Shown: positions 1-6,396 of the stretch, piece after piece
How positions within the stretch are numbered: the first letter of the stretch is position 1
How the letters are laid out: every line of letters begins with the position of its first letter
From: an uncultured Fretibacterium sp.
GTDB taxonomy: Bacteria; Synergistota; Synergistia; Synergistales; Aminobacteriaceae
NCBI RefSeq assembly: GCF_938030725.1
Contig: NZ_CALHIQ010000103.1
Location: 1 to 11,981, forward strand
DNA length: 11,981 bases
Direction of reading: 5' to 3'
Notes under the pieces: model-generated
What the model saw: only the letters and a program-made list of their open reading frames with translations
Told to the model about the DNA's origin: nothing
Database searches by the model: none
Made by a program: the position numbers and the translations under genes

Positions 1-55
1 GAGTGACGGCCTCCGGAGCCGTAGGCCGGGCGTTCGAATCGCCCCAGGCGCGCCA
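1..55 (+). tRNA. tRNA-Arg (anticodon CCG), 3' portion
   Basis: This is the 3' part of a tRNA gene; the acceptor 5' strand and most of the D arm lie before the window. The anticodon stem is ACGGC (6-10) paired with GCCGT (18-22), around the 7-base loop CTCCGGA (11-17). This places anticodon CCG at 13-15, which reads the arginine codon CGG. A 5-base variable loop (23-27) follows. The T arm is GGGCG (28-32), loop TTCGAAT (33-39) and CGCCC (40-44). The acceptor 3' strand, discriminator G52 and an encoded CCA (53-55) complete the gene. The folding is exact, so identity is secure although the gene is truncated by the window edge. The 3' ends of tRNA genes are common integration sites, and the DNA that follows is accessory in character, but I see no copy of this 3' end elsewhere in the window that would mark an att site. 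Confidence 0.93.
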
Positions 56-168
56 ATGTTCTCCACTGCAACCCATACCCAACACTCCCCCAGCCTCTTT
101 CAAGCTGTTGTATGTCGTCACGAGCGACGGCCTTATCTCGTGATATCCCTTTTCCATAGTTGCGATTG

Positions 169-186
169 GGAGGGTCCCTCCTTTTT
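169..186 (+). terminator. Intrinsic terminator, probably of the tRNA-Arg transcript
   Basis: GGAGG (169-173), loop GTC and CCTCC (177-181) form a 5-bp stem followed directly by five T (182-186). It lies about 114 nt after the tRNA. The stem is short but the U tail is correctly placed. Confidence 0.55.
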
Positions 187-209
187 CATGAAAGAGCTGC
201 TGACCTTGG

Positions 210-226
210 AGGGGCGGCCCTTTTTT
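210..226 (+). terminator. Possible second, weaker terminator
   Basis: AGGG (210-213), loop GCGG and CCCT (218-221) are followed by a run of T (221-226). This is a 4-bp stem at best, so it is a weak candidate. It may act in tandem with the hairpin at 169-186 to separate the tRNA from the toxin-antitoxin patch. Confidence 0.3.
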
Positions 227-229
227 GTG

Positions 230-277
230 TTCCTCCGCTCATTATACAATGAAAAATAGGTATAATGAGCGGAGGAA
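230..277. repeat. Perfect 17-bp inverted repeat with 14-nt spacer
   Basis: The left arm (230-246, TTCCTCCGCTCATTATA) is the exact reverse complement of the right arm (261-277). The spacer 247-260 is A-rich. Each arm reads TATAATGAGCGGAGGAA outward, so a TATAAT box and a GGAGGA string occur symmetrically on both strands. No U tract follows on either strand, so it is not a normal terminator. I see no good -35 box for either TATAAT. It lies about 135 nt before the first gene of the toxin-antitoxin patch and could be its operator or promoter, a hairpin in its leader, or the relic of a small mobile element. Confidence 0.85.
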
Positions 278-410
278 AATCGCCCTTGTGTCCTCCTGCT
301 CTGCTCTGAGCCAAGGTGACCATTGCAATCAGGGAGGCCATTGCGCGAGCCCAGAACGCTGTCGAATTTGAGGCGGCGATCTCGGCAGCCAAAGGGGGGG
401 AGGGATAGGT

Positions 411-623
411 ATGATTCAAGCTGTGGCAGCAAAGAGGAAGAGCCTATATCGCCAACTCCAGAGCCTGACCGAGGAGGACTTGGACAGGGTGAGCCATTAT
501 GCAGCATTCTTGCAGTACCTAGAAACCCAGGAAGACGAGGAGGATATCGCATGGATTGAGGCCCACAAGGACGACCCGACGGTCCCCTTGGAGGACGTGC
601 TAAAAGCCCTGGGGCTTGACTGA
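411..623 (+). CDS. Small antitoxin-like protein (70 aa), no adjacent own toxin
   Basis: This is a 70-residue acidic protein, probably soluble, with no membrane segment. The start is ATG 411 with a good ribosome site GGAGGG (399-404) 6 nt upstream. The N-terminal half is predicted helical (about residues 5-38, including the stretch SLYRQLQSLTEEDLDRV). A very acidic linker (QEDEEDIAW) follows, then a tail ending DPTVPLEDVLKALGLD. That build, a helical dimerisation part followed by an extended toxin-binding tail, is typical of small antitoxins paired with RelE/ParE toxins, but I cannot name the family. The next gene downstream (start 688) is another antitoxin rather than a toxin, and the 64-nt gap has no room for a toxin. 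It may be a partner that shares the RelE toxin at 902, or an orphan left after loss of its own toxin. That it is a gene is fairly sure; the antitoxin role is inferred. Confidence 0.65.
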   Translation: MIQAVAAKRKSLYRQLQSLTEEDLDRVSHYAAFLQYLETQEDEEDIAWIEAHKDDPTVPLEDVLKALGLD

Positions 624-687
624 TTAAAGACGTTTACCAAAACCTTTAGCGAAGTAGACCTTATTATGATCAGGGAAGGGATGAGGG

Positions 688-918
688 ATGGCTCAGCTCG
701 TGCTGGAGTTGCCACAGGAGCTGCGGGAGCGTATTGAGGTCCGAAGTTGCGAGGTCAAACAGAAGCCGGAAAGGTTCGTGTTGATGGCCATCGAGCAGTA
801 CCTTGAGGACTTGGAGGACGCCGAGGAAGCGCAAAGGGTTGTGGCCGAGATCGATGCCGGAAGGATGGGTACTCGCCCCTGGGGTGAGGTGAGGGCACGC
901 CTTGGCCTGGACGATTGA
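688..918 (+). CDS. RelB-like ribbon-helix-helix antitoxin (76 aa)
   Basis: This is the likely antitoxin and operator-binding subunit of a RelBE-type module. The N-terminus (residues 2-8, AQLVLEL) looks like the DNA-binding beta strand of ribbon-helix-helix proteins, followed by two helices (about 9-24 and 27-45). The C-terminal part (residues 46-76, with EEAQRVVAEIDAGRMGTR and then WGEVRARLGLDD) resembles RelB-type tails that wrap around the toxin. The start is ATG 688, with AGGGAAGGG (672-680) ending 7 nt upstream; an earlier ATG at 681 is in a frame that soon stops. Its last 17 bases overlap the toxin gene, so the two are surely co-expressed, with the antitoxin first as usual. By family behaviour it would repress its own promoter together with the toxin. 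The tail resembles that of the protein at 411-623. Confidence 0.8.
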   Translation: MAQLVLELPQELRERIEVRSCEVKQKPERFVLMAIEQYLEDLEDAEEAQRVVAEIDAGRMGTRPWGEVRARLGLDD

Positions 919-1165
919 GCTTTCCGAGGAGGCGGAAGCCACACTTTGCAAGCTGGATAAGCCGATCCGGCAAAGGGTCGGAAGATTTATCGACCGTGTG
1001 GCGTCGCTCCCCAATCCTCGGATGCAAGGAGAGGCGTTGCAGGGGCCGCTTGCAGGTCTTTGGCGTTATCGTGTAGGGGACTATCGCCTGGTATGCCACC
1101 TGAGGGATGATACCCTTGTTGTCCTCGTCGTCTGGCTCGGCCACAGGAGAGAGGTCTACAGGTAG
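902..1165 (+). CDS. relE: RelE/ParE-family toxin (87 aa), likely mRNA interferase
   Basis: RelE toxins cut mRNA in the ribosomal A site and are held inactive by their antitoxin. Family features seen: the opening WTIELSEEAEATLCKLDKP, a helical hairpin with RQRVGRFIDRV (residues 23-33), the core strand motif LWRYRVGDYRLV (53-64), and the C-terminal GHRREVYR (80-87). The Arg and Tyr of that end are where RelE catalytic residues lie, so the toxin looks intact. The start is TTG 902; the frame is closed by TGA at 890-892, so no earlier start is possible. AGGTGAGG (887-894) serves as ribosome site inside the upstream antitoxin gene. The 17-base overlap and the weak TTG start fit lower toxin than antitoxin synthesis. 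ParE-like gyrase inhibitors share the fold, but the Arg/Tyr tail favours RNase activity. Confidence 0.85.
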   Translation: MAWTIELSEEAEATLCKLDKPIRQRVGRFIDRVASLPNPRMQGEALQGPLAGLWRYRVGDYRLVCHLRDDTLVVLVVWLGHRREVYR

Positions 1166-1222
1166 GCCAAGGAAGCGTAGGGGCAAGTTCTTTTTGTCCC
1201 AAGCCCCCCCGATAGTCCTCTG

Positions 1223-1259
1223 CCCCCTGGGGGATGCACGCGGAGAACCCGCCAGGGGG
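1223..1259. terminator. GC-rich hairpin between convergent relE and engB
   Basis: CCCCCTGG (1223-1230) pairs with CCAGGGGG (1252-1259), and GGG/CCC can pair inside. No U run follows on either strand. It lies between two gene ends facing each other and probably ends or protects both transcripts, but it is not a canonical intrinsic terminator. The rest of 1166-1297 shows only a weak GGGGC/GCCCC pairing around 1178-1208. Confidence 0.45.
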
Positions 1260-1297
1260 GTGCAGTAGTACCGGTAGCAGGCTGGCACCATTCCCGT

Positions 1298-1882
1298 TCA
1301 GTCGTTTCGCTCAATAAAGGACTGAACGAACGACCTCAGTTCTCCGACGCCAACTCGTTTCTCCGCAGACGTCACGATGGGGAGGTCAACGGAGTACAAT
1401 CCCTTGGCGACGTACTGCCTGACCATGTCCTTCCACCATCCTCGCGCCAGCTTGTCCGCCTTCGTAAAGACCACCAGAATGTTCTTTCCACAACGGACGA
1501 GCCATTCCTGAAGCTCGAGGTCGTTGGCCAGGAGCCCATGCCTGAAGTCCACGAGGTGGCACACAAGGCGGAGGGCGGCCCGGCCCTCGACGTAGGCCGA
1601 AACCAGTCGGAGCCAGGCGTCCTTCTCAGCCTTGCTCCGCGAGGCATATCCGTACCCCGGCAGGTCCACGAGCCTGAAGGGACGCTCCTCCCCGACCCGA
1701 TAAAAATTGATGCTGCGCGTCTTGCCGGGCGTGGCCCCGACGTGCGCCAGCCTGACGCCCAGAAACGCATTGATCAGGCTGGACTTGCCTACGTTGGATC
1801 GCCCGGCGATCACGACCTCCGGACACTCCTCCAAGGGCAGCTGCTGCGGGGTGAAGCACGTGGCCTCAAGCGAAACGCGCAT
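1298..1882 (-). CDS. engB: Ribosome biogenesis GTPase EngB (YsxC/YihA)
   Basis: EngB is a small Era-type GTPase needed for assembly of the 50S subunit, acting in the cytosol on ribosome precursors. The 194 residues match the usual family length. All G motifs are visible: G1 GRSNVGKS (27-34), the switch region TPGKTRSINFY (51-61, G2 Thr), G3 DLPGYG (73-78), G4 TKADK (140-144, the usual TKxDK), and G5 TSAEK near residue 170. Its ATG shares a base with the TAA stop of lon (TAATG), so translation is probably coupled and it is the last gene of the tig-clpP-clpX-lon-engB unit. Lon followed by EngB is a well-known order in Firmicutes and related phyla. I see no defect. Confidence 0.96.
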   Translation of the reverse strand: MRVSLEATCFTPQQLPLEECPEVVIAGRSNVGKSSLINAFLGVRLAHVGATPGKTRSINFYRVGEERPFRLVDLPGYGYASRSKAEKDAWLRLVSAYVEGRAALRLVCHLVDFRHGLLANDLELQEWLVRCGKNILVVFTKADKLARGWWKDMVRQYVAKGLYSVDLPIVTSAEKRVGVGELRSFVQSFIERND

Positions 1883-4254
1883 TACTTCTCTAGGGCCCTT
1901 TCAAAGACCGACAGGACGTTCTCAACGTAGCTGAAGGTCATTCCCCTGGTGTACTCCTGAGGGACCTCCTCGACGTCGGCCCGGTTGGGAAGGGGAAGGA
2001 GGATGTGAGATACGCCGTGGCGGCGAGCGGCCAATATCTTCTCCCGGATCCCGCCGACGGGCAGGACCTTGCCGCGGAGGGATATCTCCCCCGTCATGGC
2101 GATGCCCTGTCGGACCCTGCGCCCGCTCACCGCGGAGAGGATCGCCGTCGCCATCGTGACGCCTGCGGACGGCCCGTCCTTGGGGACGGCGCCTTCCGGC
2201 ACGTGCAGGTGGATGTCGAGGGCCTTCCAGTCCACGTCGTCCAGGTTGAGGGCCGCGCTCTCGGACCTCAGGTAGCTGACGGCGGCCTTGGCGGACTCCT
2301 GCATCACGTCGCCCAGCTGCCCCGTCAGAAGCAACTCCCCCTTCCCCTTCATGATCACGGCCTCGATGATCAGGACGTCCCCACCCGCCTCGGTCCAGGC
2401 AAGTCCCACGACGCTGCCCCTCTCCGGGGCGGTGGGAACCGCCAGGTCGTAGAGCTTGGGGGACCCCAGGTACTCCTTCAGGTCCGCCACCTTGACGGAG
2501 GCCGGCAGGGAGAGAGGAGTGCCCTTGTCCTCCCCCTCCACGACCTGCCGCGTGATCTTCCGCACGATCGTCGAGAGGCACCGCTCCAGCCCGCGGACCC
2601 CTGCCTCCTGGGTGTAGGAGCCGATGATCTTCTTCAGGGCGGGGACAGGGACCTTGATATCCATCCTCTTGAAGCCGTGTTCCTTCAGGCTGCGGGGCAG
2701 GAGGTATCGCGAGGCGATCTGCACCTTCTCCTCGGAGATGTAGCCCGGAAGGGAGATGAGCTCCATTCGGTCGAGCAGGGGTTTGGGGATGGAATGGGTG
2801 ACGTTCGCCGTCGTGATGAAGAGGACCTCGCTGAGGTCGAAGGGGACCTCGAGGTAGTGGTCGGTAAAGTGCGAGTTTTGACGGGGATCCAGGACCTCCA
2901 AGAGGGCGGAGGCCGGGTCGCCGCGAAAGTCGTTGCCCAACTTGTCGATCTCGTCCAGGAGCATGACGGGGTTGCAGCTCCCCGCCCGGACAAGCGTCTG
3001 AACGATGCGTCCCGGCAGGGAGCCGATGTACGTCCTCCGGTGTCCGCGTATCTCCGCCTCGTCCCGAACGCCGCCCAGCGATACGTTGATGAACTTTCGG
3101 TTCAGCGCGTCGGCGATTGACCGGCCCAGGGAGGTCTTGCCGACTCCGGGAGGTCCCACGAAGCAGATGATCTGTCCCTTCATGTCCGCGCCCGCATGGC
3201 GACGCACGGCCAGGAACTCCAATATCCTGTCCTTCACCTTGCGCAGGCCGTAATGATCGCGGTCCAACACCTTCTCCGCCTGCGAGATGTTGGCGTTCTC
3301 CTCCATCCGCACCTCCCAGGGGAGGTCCAAGAGCCAATCCAGATAGCTTCGGATGACTGCTGCCTCCGGGGAGATAAAGGGCATCTTGCGGAGGCGGGAG
3401 AGCTCCTTCTGAGCCTTTGTCTTGGCCTCCTCGCTCATCTTGGACCCCTCGATCCTCTCCGTGTAGGCGCCCCACTCCTCCTCCTCGCTTTCGCCCTGCC
3501 CCAGCTCGTTCTGAATGACGCGCAGCTGTTCCCGAAGGTAGTACTCCTTCTGGTTCTTGTCCACAGCGGAGCGTACCCGCTCCTGAATGTCGCGCTCAAG
3601 CTCCAGGATGTCGTTCTCCTCGGTCAGGAGGCGCAGGAGGAACACGAAGGCCTCCCGCATGTCCTGGATCTCCAGCAGCGCCTGCCGGTCCTCCAGCTTG
3701 ATGGAGATGTGGGAGCCGATCAGATTGATCAGCTGTTCCAGGTCGTCCAGGGCCGCAATGGAGGCCATAACCTCGCCCGGAATCCTGGGCTGAAGGGCGT
3801 TGTAGCGCTCAAAGCACTCCAGCACCCGCCGTCGCCAGGGCTCAAGGGCCTTGCGGTTCGCGTTCTTCCACGGGACCGGAGCAATGTGGGCGACGAACAT
3901 CTCGTTGTCCAGCCGGTACTCCTCCGTCTGCATCCTGGCCGTCCCCTCGATCAGGAGCTTGGTCGTCCCGTCGGGCAGGCGGAGCATCTGCATGAGGCTG
4001 CACAGGGTCCCCACCTTATACAGGTCCGACGCTTCAGGGTCCTCCACGGCGTTGTTGGACTGAGCGACGACGAAGAGCTTCTTGTCCTGCAGGAAGGCGG
4101 ACTCCACCGCCCGCAGAGAGCGGGGCCGTCCCACGAAGAGGGGCATGATGACCCCCGGAAAGACCACGGTGTCCCGCACGGGAAGCGTGGGGCAGTCCCT
4201 CGCCTCCACGTCGGCAGGGTCCTTCTCCCCTGTTATCAGAATCTTCGTCGGCAC
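1882..4254 (-). CDS. lon: ATP-dependent protease Lon (LonA type)
   Basis: Lon is a cytosolic homo-oligomeric AAA+ protease that unfolds and degrades misfolded and short-lived regulatory proteins. Numbered from the chosen start, the order is: N-terminal substrate-binding LON domain (about 15-210, beginning CPTLPVRDTVVFPG), helical region, AAA+ module with Walker A GPPGVGKT (367-374) and Walker B LLDEID (432-437), then the protease domain with catalytic Ser696 in KDGPSAG and Lys739 in GGIREKILAA. The 43-residue Ser-Lys spacing equals that of E. coli Lon. Length is 790 aa, normal for LonA. I chose GTG 4254 because GGGAGG (4264-4269) lies 9 nt upstream and the gene then begins 1 nt after the clpX stop. 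A TTG at 4293 would add 13 residues inside clpX and has no such site. I see no membrane anchor, so this is not LonB. Confidence 0.97.
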   Translation of the reverse strand: MPTKILITGEKDPADVEARDCPTLPVRDTVVFPGVIMPLFVGRPRSLRAVESAFLQDKKLFVVAQSNNAVEDPEASDLYKVGTLCSLMQMLRLPDGTTKLLIEGTARMQTEEYRLDNEMFVAHIAPVPWKNANRKALEPWRRRVLECFERYNALQPRIPGEVMASIAALDDLEQLINLIGSHISIKLEDRQALLEIQDMREAFVFLLRLLTEENDILELERDIQERVRSAVDKNQKEYYLREQLRVIQNELGQGESEEEEWGAYTERIEGSKMSEEAKTKAQKELSRLRKMPFISPEAAVIRSYLDWLLDLPWEVRMEENANISQAEKVLDRDHYGLRKVKDRILEFLAVRRHAGADMKGQIICFVGPPGVGKTSLGRSIADALNRKFINVSLGGVRDEAEIRGHRRTYIGSLPGRIVQTLVRAGSCNPVMLLDEIDKLGNDFRGDPASALLEVLDPRQNSHFTDHYLEVPFDLSEVLFITTANVTHSIPKPLLDRMELISLPGYISEEKVQIASRYLLPRSLKEHGFKRMDIKVPVPALKKIIGSYTQEAGVRGLERCLSTIVRKITRQVVEGEDKGTPLSLPASVKVADLKEYLGSPKLYDLAVPTAPERGSVVGLAWTEAGGDVLIIEAVIMKGKGELLLTGQLGDVMQESAKAAVSYLRSESAALNLDDVDWKALDIHLHVPEGAVPKDGPSAGVTMATAILSAVSGRRVRQGIAMTGEISLRGKVLPVGGIREKILAARRHGVSHILLPLPNRADVEEVPQEYTRGMTFSYVENVLSVFERALEK

Positions 4255-4255
4255 T

Positions 4256-5554
4256 TCAGGCGACCTCCCTGGCCTCGGCCAGGAGCCTTTCAAGAGACGT
4301 CTTGTGGTTCACGAAATCCTCCGTGATCACCAGTTTCTTAAAGTTCTTCTCCATGGAGGGGAGCTCGTAGAGGAGGTCCAGCATCAGGTTCTCCATGATG
4401 GCCCGAAGCCCGCGCGCGCCCGTCTTCTTCTGCACCGCGAGCTCCGCGATGCGCTTCAGGGCGTCCTGGGTGAACTCCAGGTCCACGCCCTCCATGGCGA
4501 GGATCTTCCTGTACTGCTTGACCAGCGCGTTACGCGGCTCCTGAAGGATGCGGACGAAGGCGGCGGTGTCCAGCTCCTCGAGGGCCACCAGCACGGGGAT
4601 GCGCCCCACGAGCTCCGGGATGAAGCCGAAGGTTATCAGGTCCTCCGGCTGAATCTTGCTCAGGACGCTGTAGCGGTCGTCCGCGCTGCGCGCAGCCAAC
4701 TCTCCGCCAAAGCCCAGGGAGCGCTGAAACTCGCGCCGTGCCACGATGTGTTCGATCCCCTCAAAGGCGCCGCCGCAGATGAAGAGGATGTTCTCCGTGT
4801 TCATCTGAATAAAGTCCTGGTGCGGGTGTTTGCGCCCGCCCTTGGGGGGGATGTTGGCGATGGTCCCCTCCAGTATCTTGAGCAGCGCCTGCTGAACGCC
4901 CTCGCCGGAAACGTCCCGCGTGATGGACACGGACTCGGACTTGCGCGCTATCTTGTCGATCTCGTCCAGGTAGATGATTCCCCGCTCTGCGGCCGGCAGG
5001 TCGTAGTCGGCGGCCTGGAGGAGGCGAAGCAGGATGTTCTCGACGTCCTCCCCCACATATCCCGCCTCCGTGAGCGTCGTGGCGTCCGCGATGGCAAAGG
5101 GCACGTTCAACCTGTGGGCCAGCGTCTGGGCGATCAGCGTCTTGCCCGACCCGGTGGGCCCGACCAGAAGGACGTTGCTCTTCTGGAGCTCGATGTCGGA
5201 GTTCTTCAGCTCAAGGTTGTTGCGGACCCTCTGATAGTGGTTGTAAACCGCGACGGAGACGACGCGCTTCGCCCTGGACTGCCCGATGACGTACTGGTCC
5301 AGGAACGCGTTGAGCTCGCGCGGCTTCACGGCCTCGAGCTCGGCAAGCGGCAGGGGGCCTTCCTGCGGGACCGCGATGCCCTTCGCGCCCTCCGTCCGGC
5401 CGCCCCCCTCCTCGGCCAGGATCATGTTGCAGAGCTCGACGCACTCGTCGCAGATCCATACCCCCGACCCGGCCATCAGGCGATGAACCTCATCCGGGGA
5501 CTTCCCGCAGAACGAGCAATGAACGTCATTGGAACCGATATCGTTTCTTCTCAT
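4256..5554 (-). CDS. clpX: ClpX, ATP-dependent unfoldase of the ClpXP protease
   Basis: ClpX is a hexameric AAA+ unfoldase that recognises tagged substrates and threads them into ClpP. Visible from ATG 5554: an N-terminal zinc-binding domain with Cys13, Cys16, Cys35 and Cys38; Walker A GPTGSGKT (132-139); pore-loop motif GYVGED; Walker B YLDEID with Asp197/Glu198; the RKHPHQDFIQ loop region; and a ClpP-docking tripeptide in the form LGF (SLGFGG) where many ClpX have IGF. Length is 432 aa, as expected. Start choice: ATG 5554 gives a normal N-terminus, but the clear ribosome site GGAGG (5575-5579) lies 20 nt away. A TTG at 5563 (adding three residues) sits 11 nt from it and may be the true start. 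A 244-nt spacer separates it from clpP. lon begins 1 nt after its stop. Confidence 0.96.
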   Translation of the reverse strand: MRRNDIGSNDVHCSFCGKSPDEVHRLMAGSGVWICDECVELCNMILAEEGGGRTEGAKGIAVPQEGPLPLAELEAVKPRELNAFLDQYVIGQSRAKRVVSVAVYNHYQRVRNNLELKNSDIELQKSNVLLVGPTGSGKTLIAQTLAHRLNVPFAIADATTLTEAGYVGEDVENILLRLLQAADYDLPAAERGIIYLDEIDKIARKSESVSITRDVSGEGVQQALLKILEGTIANIPPKGGRKHPHQDFIQMNTENILFICGGAFEGIEHIVARREFQRSLGFGGELAARSADDRYSVLSKIQPEDLITFGFIPELVGRIPVLVALEELDTAAFVRILQEPRNALVKQYRKILAMEGVDLEFTQDALKRIAELAVQKKTGARGLRAIMENLMLDLLYELPSMEKNFKKLVITEDFVNHKTSLERLLAEAREVA

Positions 5555-5798
5555 TTTCTTCAACTGTAAAAAAACCTCCGGGGAGCGTCCCCTGCGACAG
5601 ACAGAGCGGGTGATCGCCCTCTGCCAAGCCATGCGGTCCTTGTAATTTGGGACCGCCAAGCGCCGTGAGCTCGCCTGCACTAGAGCGGCCTCGGCGCGCC
5701 GTTACCATGATCTTCATTTCAGAAACATGACAAAGGGGACGGAAAGGTCTCCTATCCCCTTAAGCGAACATCCCCACTTGTGCAGGCCCGTACAGGCG
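5555..5798 (-). promoter_or_regulatory. Structured clpP-clpX spacer (244 nt) with several hairpins
   Basis: No gene is convincing here. Read on the - strand, there is first AAGGGGA/TCCCCTT (stem 5755-5761 with 5733-5739, 15-nt loop) just after clpP. Next comes a perfect 7-bp stem GCGGTCC/GGACCGC (5650-5656 with 5633-5639) around a 10-nt AT-rich loop. A bulged CAGAG/CTCTG stem follows (5619-5623 with 5602-5606), then GGGGA-CGC-TCCCC (5580-5592), the ribosome site GGAGG (5575-5579) and seven T. The first hairpin may attenuate or process the clpP message; the others form a folded leader in front of clpX. I found no well-matched sigma-70 promoter, only a TTGTCA near 5730 without a good -10. Confidence 0.5.
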
Positions 5799-6386
5799 TC
5801 AGCGCGATTCGATGATGCGGTCGATCAGGCCGTAGTCCAGCGCTTCCTGAGCCGTCATGAAGTTGTCCCGGTCGGTGTCCTGAGCTACCTTCTCCACGTC
5901 CCGTCCCGTGTGTCGGGCCAGGATCGCGTTCATTCGCTTCCTGGTGTTCAGGATGTTGCGCGCGTGGATCTCGATGTCGCTCGCCTGTCCGCTCGTGCCG
6001 CCCAGGGGTTGATGGATCATGACCTCCGCGTTGGGGAGCGCCAGACGCTTCCCCTTGGCTCCTCCGGCCAGGAGGATGGCTGCCATGCTGGCGGCCATCC
6101 CGACGCAGATCGTCGACACCGGACTCTTGATGTACTGCATCGTGTCATAGATGGCCATCCCCGCTGTGACGCTCCCGCCAGGGCTGTTGATGTAGAGGTG
6201 GATGTCCTTATCCGGGTCCTCGCTCTCCAGGAACAGGAGCTGCGCGACGATGGAGTTCGCCACGTCGTCCATCACCTGGGTGCCCAGGAACACGATGCGG
6301 TCCTTGAGGAGCCGGCTGTAGATGTCGTAGCTGCGCTCGCCGCGCCCCGTCTGCTCGATAACGTAAGGGATGTAATAGGTGCTCAT
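5799..6386 (-). CDS. clpP: ClpP, proteolytic subunit of the Clp protease
   Basis: ClpP forms the two-ring, 14-subunit serine peptidase chamber served by ClpX (and by ClpA/ClpC where present). The catalytic triad is visible: Ser100 in GMAASMA, His125 in MIHQPLGG and Asp174 in DTDRDNF. The 25- and 49-residue spacings are those of E. coli ClpP. The oxyanion and strand motif INSPGGSV (66-73) is intact. Length is 195 aa, normal, and the N-terminus MSTYYIPYVIEQTGRGERSYDIYSRLL is the usual propeptide plus axial loop region. The start ATG 6386 has AGGAGG 5 nt upstream, inside the 10-nt gap after tig, so the two are one transcription unit. The order trigger factor - clpP - clpX is widely conserved. 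Confidence 0.97.
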   Translation of the reverse strand: MSTYYIPYVIEQTGRGERSYDIYSRLLKDRIVFLGTQVMDDVANSIVAQLLFLESEDPDKDIHLYINSPGGSVTAGMAIYDTMQYIKSPVSTICVGMAASMAAILLAGGAKGKRLALPNAEVMIHQPLGGTSGQASDIEIHARNILNTRKRMNAILARHTGRDVEKVAQDTDRDNFMTAQEALDYGLIDRIIESR

Positions 6387-6396
6387 CGGAACCTCC

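Noticed and set aside
56..259. 67-codon frame starting directly after the tRNA CCA
   Set aside because: No ribosome site, runs through both terminator-like hairpins and the left arm of the inverted repeat, and has no recognisable domain.
133..552. 139-codon frame on the - strand opposite the first antitoxin gene
   Set aside because: Low-complexity Ser/Pro/Arg-rich product, overlaps the better-supported + strand gene and the inverted repeat, and has no ribosome site.
624..687. Toxin remnant between the two antitoxin genes
   Set aside because: Only 64 nt with stops in the likely frames; the short IKDVYQNL-like reading is too little to support a decayed toxin.
4254..4293. Longer lon start at TTG 4293
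   Set aside because: Would overlap clpX by 38 nt and lacks a ribosome site, while GTG 4254 has GGGAGG 9 nt upstream.
1922..5569. Long frames on both strands overlapping lon and clpX (517, 371, 376 and 495 codons)
   Set aside because: All are alternative-frame shadows of clearly conserved genes with intact catalytic motifs.
5568..5592. Hairpin GGGGA-CGC-TCCCC followed by seven U as a terminator before clpX
   Set aside because: Five bases (GGAGG) lie between stem and U run and form the only ribosome site for clpX, so a leader element is the likelier reading.
5554..5680. 42-residue N-terminal extension of ClpX to 5680
   Set aside because: It runs through the hairpins and ribosome site, is Arg/Ser-rich, and family members begin close to the zinc-binding domain.
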